Origin: Eretmocerus hayati
Taxonomy: Eukaryota; Arthropoda; Insecta; Hymenoptera; Aphelinidae
Assembly (NCBI GenBank): GCA_029851415.1
Contig: CM056742.1
Span: 96,516,976-96,580,975, forward strand
Direction: 5' to 3'
DNA length: 64,000 bases
Position 1 is the first letter of the stretch, and every line of letters starts with the position of its first letter. Of this stretch, positions 32,560 through 41,080 are shown piece by piece. A program made the position numbers and the translations under genes. A model generated the notes under the pieces. That model did not search any database. It worked only from the letters and a program-made list of their open reading frames with translations, and was not told the DNA's origin.

Positions 32560-35500
32560 GAATTGATGAATGGACGGTTGCGTAGATGCGATGGATGGAT
32601 AGATGGTATGAGTGGGGTGGACAAGGTTGGATGGATGGAATAGATGAGATAGATGGATGGGATGGGAGAGTGAGATGGATAGGGTAGATGGGTTTGGAGG
32701 TTGGATGGGATGGATGGAAGGGTCGGATGGATGGGATGAATGGATGGGAAGAATGGATGGGATGCATGGATGGAATGGATGAATGGCTGGATGGGTCGGA
32801 TGGATGGGATGAATGGATGGGATGGATGGATGGGGTGGATGGATGGGGTAGGTGGATGGGATGGATGGATGGGATGGATGAATGGATAAGATGGATGGAC
32901 GGGGTCGATGGATGGATGGGATGGATTGATGGGTCAGATGGATGGTTGAGATGGTTGGATAGGATGGATGGCTGATTGGGTCGGATGAATGGGATGGACG
33001 GATGGGGTGGCCGGATGGGATGGATGGAATGATGGGTCGGATGTATGGGATGGTTGGATGGATAGGATGGATGGGATTGATTGGATGGATGAATGGATCG
33101 ATGGGATGGATGGATGGGATGATTGAATGAATGGGATGGATGGGATGGATGGATGGATGGGGTAGATGGATGGGATGGATTGTTCGGTCGGATGAATGGC
33201 TGGTTGGGTCAGGGGGATGGGATGGATGGATGGGGTGGGTGGATGGGATGGAATGATGGGTCGGATGTATGAGATGATTGGATGGATAGGACGGGTGGGA
33301 TTGATTGGATGGATGGCTGGATAGCTCCGATGGATGAGATGGATGGTTGGGTCGGATGTTATGGATGGATGGATGGATGGGATGGATGAATGGATCGATG
33401 GGATGGATGGGATGATTGAATGAATGGGATGGATGGATGGATGAGGTAGATGGATGGGATGGATTGTTCGGTCGGATAGATGTCTGGTTGGGTCAGGAGG
33501 ATGGGATGGCTGGATGGGGTGGGTGGATGGGATGACTGGATGGGATGGAATGATTGGTAGGATGTATGGGATGGTTGGATGGATGGGATTGATTGGATGG
33601 ATGGATGGATGGTATGGATGGATGGGTTGATTGAATGAATGGGATGGATGGGTTGGATGGATGGATGGGATGGGTGGATGGGATGGATGGGGTGGGTGAA
33701 TGGGATGGATGGATGGGGTGGATCGATGGATGGGATAGATGGATGGGATGGATTGTTCGGTCGGATGAATAGCTGGTTGGGTCAGGGGGATGGGATTGAT
33801 GGATGGGGTGGGTGGATGGGATGATTGGATGGGATGGTATGATGGGTAGGATGTATGGGATGGTTGGATGGATAAGATGGATGGGATTGATTGGATGGAT
33901 GGCTGGATAGGTCGGATGGGTGAGATGGATGGTTGGGTCGGATGGTATGGATGGATGGATGGATGGAATGGAGGAATTGTTCGAAGGGATGGATGGATGG
34001 ATGGTATGGATGGATGGGATGACTGAATTAATAGGATGGATGGGATGGATAGATGGATGGGATGAGTGGATGGGATGGATGGATGGGGTGGGTGGATGGT
34101 ATGGATGGATGGGATGGATGGATGGATGGGGTAAATCGATGGGATGGATTGTTCGGTCGGATGGATGACTGGTTGGTCCAGGAGGATGGGATGGATGGGG
34201 TGGGTGGATGGAATGGATGGATAGGGTGGGTGGATGGGATGGATGGATGGGGTAGATGGATGGGATGAATTGTTCGGTCGGATAGATGTCTGGTTGGGTC
34301 AGGAGGATGGGATGAATGGATGGGGTGGGTGGATTGGATGATTGGATGGGATGGAATGATGGGTAGGATGTATGGGATGGTTGAATGGATAAGATGGATG
34401 GGATTGATTGGATGGATGGCTGGATAGGTCAGATGGGTGAGATGGATGGTTGGGTCGGATGGTATGGATGGATGGATGGATGGATGGAATGGAGGAATTG
34501 TTCGATGGGATGGATGGATGGATGGTATGGATGGATGGGATGATTGAATGGATGGGATGGACGGATGGATGGGGTATATGGATGGGATGGATTGTTCGGT
34601 CGGATGGATGGCTGGTTGTTTCAGGAGGATAGAATGGATGGATGGGATGGATCGATGGGATGGATGGATGGGATGGATGGATAGGACGGATGGATGGGAT
34701 GAATGTCTGGTAGAGTCGGGTGGACGGGATGGATGGATGGGGTCGATGGATGAATGGGATGGATTGATGGGTCGGATGAATGGGATGGTTGGATGGATGA
34801 GATGAATGGGATGAATTGGATGGATGGCTGGATGGGTCGGATGGATGAGGAGGATGGATGGGATGCATGGGTCAGATGGATGAATTGATGGATGGAATAG
34901 ATGGTAGATGGGATGGTTGGATGGATGGAATGGATGTGATGGTTAGATGGGATGGATGGATGGGATGGATGGATGGGGTGTGTGGATGAATGGGATGGAT
35001 TTATGGATCGGATAGATGGATGTTATGATGGATGGGATGGATGGCTGGTTGGGTCAAGTGGATGGGATATATGGGGTGGATGGATTGGATAATTGGATGG
35101 CATGTATAGATGGGATTGTTGGATAGAGGGGTAGAATGTATGGAATGGATGAGATTGATGGATGCGAGGGTTCAATGGATGGTTTGCATGGATGAGATGA
35201 ATGGATGGGGTGATCAGATGGATGGATGGCTCAGTCAGGATAAGCTGGAAGGATGATATGGATGGATGGATGAATGGATGGGATGGATGGATGGATAGGT
35301 TGGATGGATGGTTGGAATGGATTTGATGGGTGGATGGGATGGCAGGGATGGATGGATGGGATGGATGGATGGATCGGATAGATGGATGTGATGATGGATG
35401 GTATGGATGGATGGGTTTGGTGGATGGAATAATTGAATGGCATGGATGGGTGGGATTGTTGGATACAGGGGTCAGATGGATGGAACCGATGAGATTGATG

Positions 35501-35665
35501 GGTGCGATGGTCCGTTGGATGGGTTGCATGGATGAGATGAATGGATGGGATGATCGCATGGATGGATGGGATGGCCAGATGGATATCTTGGATGGATCGG
35601 ATGGATTGAAGGGTAAGATGGGTGTAATGCATGGATAGAGGAGATGGATGGACGGGATTGATGGA
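32560..35665. repeat. GGATGGATGG microsatellite array, left arm
   Basis: Degenerate repetition of GGATGGATGG and GGATGGGATGG, with longer units of about 500 bp recognisable by recurring GATTGTTCGGTCGGAT and TGGTTGGGTCAGG(A/G)GGATGGG. Open frames across it read only Trp-Met-Asp-Gly or, on the other strand, Ser-His-Pro-Ile repeats and are not genes. Confidence 0.92.
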
Positions 35666-35691
35666 TTGGATAAATGAGACCTTCCCTACAG

Positions 35692-36260
35692 CCTATTCAT
35701 CCATCTCATCCATCCATACCTTCAAACCATCTAATGCATCTATCCATCCGACCCCTCCATCCATCCCATCCAAACATTCCATCCATCCCATCCATCCGAC
35801 CCTTCCAACCATCTCATCCATCCAGTCCACCCATCTATACCACTCAATCATCTCATCCCATCCGTTCATCCATACCATCCATCCCATCCATCCAACCATC
35901 CCATCCATCCATCCATCCATACCACCCATCCAACCATTCAATCCATCCATTCTATCCATGCATCCCATACCATCCATCCCATCCATCCAACCATCCCATC
36001 CATTCATCCCATCCATCCGACCCATCCAGCCATCCATCCATTCCATCCATGCATCCCATCCATTCTTCCCATCCATTCATCCCATCCATCCGACCCTTCC
36101 ATCCATCCCATCCAACCTCCAAACCCATCTACCCTATACATCTCACTCTCCCATCCCATCCATCCTTCTCATCTATTCCATCCATCCAACCTCGTCCAAC
36201 CACCCCACCCATACCATCCATCCATCCATCCCATCTACGCATCCGTCCATTCATCAATTC
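35692..36260. repeat. CCATCCATCC array, right arm (inverted)
   Basis: The complement of the left array. The switch of orientation lies at about 35666-35691 (ATAAATGAGACCTTCCC). It is shorter than the left arm, suggesting unequal expansion or deletion. Confidence 0.9.
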
Positions 36261-36296
36261 ATTCAACTCCATTACTTGTATTCGACCCCTGCAGGA

Positions 36297-36527
36297 CAGG
36301 CATTCCTCTTCGTCATTCATACAAAAGTGTTACTCTTCGTCTTTCATAAGAAAAAGTGTGAGTCTTCGTCGTTGTTAAGAGAATTTGTTACTCTTTGTCG
36401 TTGATAAAAAAATGTGTTAACCTTCGTCGTTGATAAGAAAATGTGTTACTCTTCGTCGTTGACAAGCAAATGTGTTAGTCTTCGTCGTTGATGAGCGGCT
36501 CGGTGTTACTTTTCGTAAGAGCCGTCG
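36297..36527. repeat. about 29 bp tandem repeats in the FOLDBACK right terminus
   Basis: TGTGTTA starts recur at 36413, 36442 and 36471, and further diverged units extend to both sides, giving seven or so copies. The left terminus (32384-32510) carries fewer copies in inverted orientation. Confidence 0.85.
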
Positions 36528-36691
36528 ATACTGTCCTCCTAACTTTGGGATGTGAGTTGGACAAAAGTGGTGGTGACGTAGCAGATCGTTTGCGAGAGCT
36601 AAGACACGTCTGCTGAGGAGCAAACGACGATTGAGCTACAAAAATAATCTCTTGTTGTTTTCGCGAGATACAAGTGAGAGAAACTGGGCCA
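36528..36691 (-). pseudogene. family 1 copy c1, N-terminal remnant of ORF1
   Basis: A minus frame with basic SSRKRSATSPP and SNSHPKVRRTV leads up to the FOLDBACK insertion and continues in phase beyond it at 32379 once one ATAC copy is discounted. The copy is probably 5' truncated here, directly against the tail of copy c3. Confidence 0.65.
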
Positions 36692-37261
36692 TAAGAGAGA
36701 GATTGATTGATTGATTGATTGATTAATTGGTTTATTGAGAGCGGAGGGAAACATCCCCATTAGCTCATTTTGCATATTACACTTGAGTGACAAGTTTATA
36801 TTGCATACGAACAAGTGGTGGAAGGAAATGTTCTAGGATACTGTCATGGCAAGCTGGGTAACTTAGGAAGATCTTTGTGATCGAATATCGAATAGATTAC
36901 ATTGACGACTTGCGAATAAAAATTACGGTTTGTGAGTAAGGTCGCGTTTCTCTACCAGCGTAGCGTGCTGGGGCGTGGTAGACTTCTGTAGATGTATACG
37001 TGCACTGACTAATGACCTCACAGATGCTCATGGGATGAAGCAAACGCTTCAAGGAGACTAGGGGTATCGCGGTGATTTGGTCACGCTTTGCGCGAGCAAA
37101 CCACTCAAATCGATCATTCTCGACTTGGTGTTTGAGCATGATGTTTTTTATTCGAGTGGACGATAGATCATCCAGGTCGATTGGAGGGAGTGTATTGAGG
37201 AAGCGAGCAGAGGCGATGGCAAACGATTGTTTGAGTGCCTCAGTACGGGGTCCGGGATACT
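36692..37261 (-). mobile_element. family 1 copy c3, 5'-truncated, flanked by 11 bp duplication
   Basis: The minus frame within 37265-36900 encodes only the RT C-terminus (YPGPRTEALKQSFAIASARFLN), matching c2. After the stop come a short 3' UTR, AATAAA-like sequence and a (CAAT)n tail at 36703-36725. TAAGAGAGAGA occurs at 36692-36702 and again at 37262-37272, a likely 11 bp target duplication. 5' truncation is usual for target-primed reverse transcription. Confidence 0.8.
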
Positions 37262-37272
37262 TAAGAGAGAGA

Positions 37273-37564
37273 TTGATTGATTGATTGATATTTATTGTGG
37301 ACGGGGGATGAATTCCCATTCGCACAGGGAGAGGTTAAATTGTAGTATTCGTAAACATCTGAGTCATAGAGATCAGTACAGGTGACTTTTGGATAGTGAT
37401 TGCTGGGTAGATTACATTGTTAAATCTCTGAAAGACTGTAAGATCATATGAACTTATATAATAGATTCTTACAACTAAAAATTGTTTACAACTAAATATT
37501 GGATTCCTAGCGCCGAGAGCTCGCATGAACTATATAGATGAGTCGAAAAATGGTACATGGTGGC
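37273..37564 (-). repeat. family 1 copy c2, 3' UTR and (CAAT)n tail
   Basis: AT-rich 3' UTR of copy c2 ending in (CAAT)n at 37273-37290 (minus strand), preceded by AATAAAT. CR1-like elements end in such short repeats in place of poly(A). Confidence 0.75.
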
Positions 37565-39379
37565 TTATGAATCAAAGAGATGAATAAGAGCAGGGGGTAT
37601 GGGCACAAGGCCTTCGCGGGAGGCGCGATTTAGCCAGTCGTTTCGATCAAGGTTCAACAGCGTGTTGAATGAAATCCTTTTCAGGTTATCTAAGCTTACA
37701 TCAAAATCTAGGAAGGGAACTTGATTCAATAGTCGCGAGGCAGAGATTACGAACGACTGGTTCAGCGCTTCTGTTCGAGGAGTCTTGTAGCTTGGCGATT
37801 TTTTCTCGTGGCGTTTGGACTGTCGCAGGTGTTCGTTGTCGGCAGTGAGGAAAAATTTTGAACGCAAGAAGGTTGGAAGATCGTGTTTCAGAATTGAAAG
37901 AGCTAGAGACCTAAGTAGATAATCTCTCCTGCGTTCGGCTGATGACCAGTTCAAACTGATGCGATAAGGAGAGACATGTGCCCGTCTAGGTATGTTGCCC
38001 CATACAAACCTAACACAGGCGTTGTGCAAGCGATGCAGCTTTAGCTTCTGCGATTTGTCTAGGCCGGTTAAGACAGCAGAGCCGTAGTCGAAACAGGGTA
38101 ATACCGAACGTGAAACAACCTGTTGTTTTAGTGAGCGGGGAAAGCCTTGGGCTGCGACCCTGAGGGAGTAGAGCGAGCCGTGTACCCGGCGAGATGTTTG
38201 ATTTATCTGCATCCCCCAGTCGAGAGAGGGTGTGATAAGTATGCCTAGACTTTTGATACTCTTCGAGTATGGAATGGAGACACCCATCACTCGGACAGGG
38301 GGCAGATGGTTTAAATCGATTGTAGCTAAGTATGCTGCACTGCCAAGGATCATTACGGTTGTTTTCGTTGGGTTGAGCTTCAAGCCATTGTCTGATGCCC
38401 ATTTGGCGACAGCTTGGGCATCATGGGTAATAAGGGTGATATGGTCCTCGAGTTCATCAGAGCGGCAGTGGAGGTAGATGCTAGAATCATCAGCAAAGAT
38501 GGTGGAGAGCGTGTGTGTGAGTGCTTCGGGGAGATCGTTGATCAAAATTAAAAAAAGGAGAGGGCCTAAGACACTCCCTTGTGGCACTCCGGTGATGAGG
38601 GACAGCCAATCCTCATGACTTCCGTCTGCTAGGCGGACTGCTTGAGAGCGGTCCTTTAGATAGCTCGCGAACCATCGGATCACGCGATCACTACAGCCGA
38701 GTTTCCTCAGTTTGATCAGCAGCTTAATATGAGGGAGGGTGTCGAAGGCTTTCGAGAAGTCAAAGGATATCATAATTGTGAGCATCCGCTGATCAATGGC
38801 TTTGCGAGTGTCCTCTAGTACCCCGAGAAGAGCAGTTTGAGTGGAGTGGTGTTCTCTGAATCCCGACTGGCGTTCTTGAAAAAGGTTTGAACGAGTTAGG
38901 TGACTTGTAAGCTGTTGATGAACTATTCTTTCAAGTGTCATTGAAAATTCGCATAGTTGTGCAATGGGACGTGTATCGGAGGGTGTCTTAGGTGCAGATA
39001 CTTCTGATAATGGTATAATGGAGGCGCATTTCCAGGCATCTGGGAAGTACCCGGATGCAAGTGATTGATTGATAATGCTCGTAAGATGAGGTTGGAGTGC
39101 AGGAATTGCTAGCTTTGCCATTGACGAAGATATTCCATAAGCACCCACACCCTTTGACTTACTTGCAAGGAAGGCCTGTATGACGTCTGTTTCATTTGCA
39201 GGAGTGAAGTCAAACACTGGAATGTTACTTGGCACGGGGATGGAACAAACGTGCTCTATGTCGTCTTCGGTTACCGGGGCACCAGAGCTGGCCACACTCG
39301 CAAAATGGTAGTTGAGAACTCGAGGATTGAAAAGATTCAGAGGAGATGGAGTGGGATGGGACATCACTCCTAGCTTGCG
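37565..39379 (-). CDS. family 1 copy c2, reverse transcriptase (ORF2 C-terminal part)
   Basis: The 600-codon frame 39367-37565 carries all RT blocks: GAYGISSSMAKLAIPA, SDTRPIAQLC, FREHHSTQTALLGVL, SFDFSKAFDTLP, GVPQGSVLGPLLFLILINDLP, catalytic IFADDSSIYLHC (about residue 290), KWASDNGLKLN and SLGILITPSLDW. A C-terminal domain ending LNQVPFLDF resembles the CR1/Jockey group. The true ORF2 starts upstream; an in-frame TAA at 39380-39382 separates it from the linker. It copies element RNA at the nicked target. Confidence 0.92.
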   Translation of the reverse strand, partial: RKLGVMSHPTPSPLNLFNPRVLNYHFASVASSGAPVTEDDIEHVCSIPVPSNIPVFDFTPANETDVIQAFLASKSKGVGAYGISSSMAKLAIPALQPHLTSIINQSLASGYFPDAWKCASIIPLSEVSAPKTPSDTRPIAQLCEFSMTLERIVHQQLTSHLTRSNLFQERQSGFREHHSTQTALLGVLEDTRKAIDQRMLTIMISFDFSKAFDTLPHIKLLIKLRKLGCSDRVIRWFASYLKDRSQAVRLADGSHEDWLSLITGVPQGSVLGPLLFLILINDLPEALTHTLSTIFADDSSIYLHCRSDELEDHITLITHDAQAVAKWASDNGLKLNPTKTTVMILGSAAYLATIDLNHLPPVRVMGVSIPYSKSIKSLGILITPSLDWGMQINQTSRRVHGSLYSLRVAAQGFPRSLKQQVVSRSVLPCFDYGSAVLTGLDKSQKLKLHRLHNACVRFVWGNIPRRAHVSPYRISLNWSSAERRRDYLLRSLALSILKHDLPTFLRSKFFLTADNEHLRQSKRHEKKSPSYKTPRTEALNQSFVISASRLLNQVPFLDFDVSLDNLKRISFNTLLNLDRNDWLNRASREGLVPIPPALIHLFDS

Positions 39380-39382
39380 AAG

Positions 39383-39736
39383 TTAACTCCACTTAGATTT
39401 TGCATCAGGAGCCGATGTTATTCTATTGTTCATGTATCCACTTTTAGCTACATCAAGTTTGGTCTTCACCTCTGTTTGCTTTTCACGATATTTTTCTAGT
39501 AGAACTTGGGAATTGGTGTGGCTAGCACGACGATATACTGCATCGCGTTCGCTTATGAGACGCCGAATGTCAGCTGTCACCCAAGGTTTTTTTGAAGAGG
39601 TGACTGTGAAGTTTCTTCCGGGTGCCAGCTGATTATAGGCGTCAAGAGTGGCTCTAGAGATTGAGGAAACAGCATCGTCGAGATGACCTTTTGCAAGGTT
39701 TTTATAAAGCGGTGAACTCAGATCTAGGAGTTTCAA
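39383..39736 (-). pseudogene. family 1 copy c2, ORF2 linker region
   Basis: This frame (LDLSSPLYKNLAKGHLDD, LAPGRNFTVTSSKKPWVTADIRRL) is the linker between endonuclease and RT. It is in the same frame as the RT but cut by one TAA, and out of frame with the endonuclease because of a simple-repeat region (ATT and G runs) at about 39745-39790. Confidence 0.85.
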
Positions 39737-40689
39737 AGCAGTACTAATACTATTATTACTATTATTAGGGTTATTACTCGTAGAGGGGGGGGGGTAATAT
39801 TTACAGGGAGATACGCACAGATAGATCTGTGGAGGTTGTGACTGAGAGCGACTTGAGAGTTGCTCTGATTTGGTATAGATAACTGTCCTGCCACGTTGAA
39901 GGAATCGCTGTGAGACAGTGATGTGTTTATTAGCTCAGTAAGTTGTCTAGTGTCAATGGTGGATAGGTTCCTGACTGTGATCATCTTCGGTGGAATAGGT
40001 GGAGGAATAATGTCGTAAGTAATTTCAACAAAGTCATGGCCTGCCGCAGAGGGCGAATCAGACTTTTTAAACTCAATCACAGCTGAGGAATTGCGAACGA
40101 GGAATAAGTCGAGGCAGGTGTGATGTAAAAGCTTACCCTTCCCAATGGCATGGTGTGTAGGAATTTTGCTAACGAGGTGAAGCATATGTGACTCATAAGT
40201 TTCTTTGAATGAAGTTGATGCAGGATTAGAGATTGCCATATTGATATTGAAGTCACCTGTTATTATAGTATGGTCATATAAGGAGAGAAGGGGGGAAAGG
40301 GCATTCATTAGTGCATGCGGGTAAGCGGCTGCAGGTCTTCGATAAACTATGGCAAATAGTGACTTTGTAGAAGCAACCTTTATTTCAGAGATAATCCATT
40401 CAGGCGTATTTGTGAAAATTGGCTCGGAACTGTTTAGAATTTTGACAATGAAATCAGACCTTGCATAGAAACCCACGCCACCACCTTCTTTTCCAACCCT
40501 GTCTTGGCGAAAAAATGTATAACCTGGGATATAATACGGCTCAAAAGAGTCCTGAGGCGATAAAAAAGTTTCAGGAACAGCGACTATGTCATAGGTGCCA
40601 TCCGCAATTTTATTTTCGAGTAGATTGAAATTTGCACTGAAACGGTTTAGGTTTATGTGCCCTATGGATAAGGATGTTTTAGTAGACAA
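39733..40689 (-). CDS. family 1 copy c2, endonuclease (ORF2 N-terminal part)
   Basis: 318 codons of APE-type endonuclease: GHINLNRFSANFNLLE, VAVPETFLS, FFRQDRVGKEGGGVGFYAR, VYRRPAAAY, TIITGDFNINMA, HHTCLDLFLVRN and SAAGHDFVEI. The metal-binding Glu (PETF), Asp/Asn (GDFN) and terminal DHD-like motif (GHDF) are all present, though the final HD is in a GHDF form. It nicks the target DNA. Upstream only a short tail of ORF1 (to about 40750) remains before the family 2 element. Confidence 0.88.
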   Translation of the reverse strand: MSTKTSLSIGHINLNRFSANFNLLENKIADGTYDIVAVPETFLSPQDSFEPYYIPGYTFFRQDRVGKEGGGVGFYARSDFIVKILNSSEPIFTNTPEWIISEIKVASTKSLFAIVYRRPAAAYPHALMNALSPLLSLYDHTIITGDFNINMAISNPASTSFKETYESHMLHLVSKIPTHHAIGKGKLLHHTCLDLFLVRNSSAVIEFKKSDSPSAAGHDFVEITYDIIPPPIPPKMITVRNLSTIDTRQLTELINTSLSHSDSFNVAGQLSIPNQSNSQVALSHNLHRSICAYLPVNITPPPLRVITLIIVIIVLVLL

Positions 40690-40757
40690 AACTGAGATAG
40701 GCTTCGATGGCAGACCAGCAATATTTCATGCATCCACGTCCATGGGGTTTTTACGAG

Positions 40758-40785
40758 ATAGATAGATAGATAGATAGATGTCCTT
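40758..40785 (-). repeat. (ATCT)n tail of the family 2 element
   Basis: On the minus strand AATAAAGGAC is followed by (ATCT)5-6, the 3' end of the family 2 retrotransposon. It differs from the (CAAT)n tail of family 1. Confidence 0.8.
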
Positions 40786-41080
40786 TATTCGTCCGAAGAC
40801 AAAAAATACAATTGCATACACCTACATATGCCCGTTAAAATGTAATAACACGTATAAGAATGAATATAATATATGTACGACAAAAATAATGATGACAGTT
40901 TCAGTCAATTACTGGTTTGGTCAAAGACAATAATTATCACAATTCGTGACTAGTCAGGGTGCATACTTAGAAGTATAAAAAGAGGGGTAAGGGCTCGCAC
41001 TAATATCACAGCTATAGATCACCAATTGGGTGACTGAGGTCACATGTAAAAAATACTAAATTAAGGAAGAGCCCTTCCCA

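Larger units (their letters stand above)
32384..36527. mobile_element. FOLDBACK-type element with GGATG-satellite arms
   Basis: Inverted termini CGACGGCTC(C/T)TACGAA(G/A)AGTAAC at 32384 and 36527 are followed inward by short tandem repeats of about 29 bp (GTGTTACTCTTCGTCGTTGATAAG). Next comes a shared flank containing CCTGTCCTGC, then a huge GGATGGATG microsatellite (32560-35665) that flips to its complement (35692-36260). The target duplication ATAC is at 32380-32383 and 36528-36531. Arms are very unequal (3.3 kb and 0.84 kb). The layout, inverted repeats made of tandem short repeats, is that of Drosophila FB elements. No transposase frame is present. The element interrupts ORF1 of copy c1. 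Confidence 0.87.

Noticed and set aside
32688..35638. Many open frames of Trp-Met-Asp-Gly or Ser-His-Pro-Ile repeats
   Set aside because: They are translations of the GGATG microsatellite in all frames, with no start context or domain.
36297..36527. Regular 29 bp repeats resembling a CRISPR array
   Set aside because: The repeats are contiguous with no unique spacers, lie in a fold-back terminus and the genome is eukaryotic.
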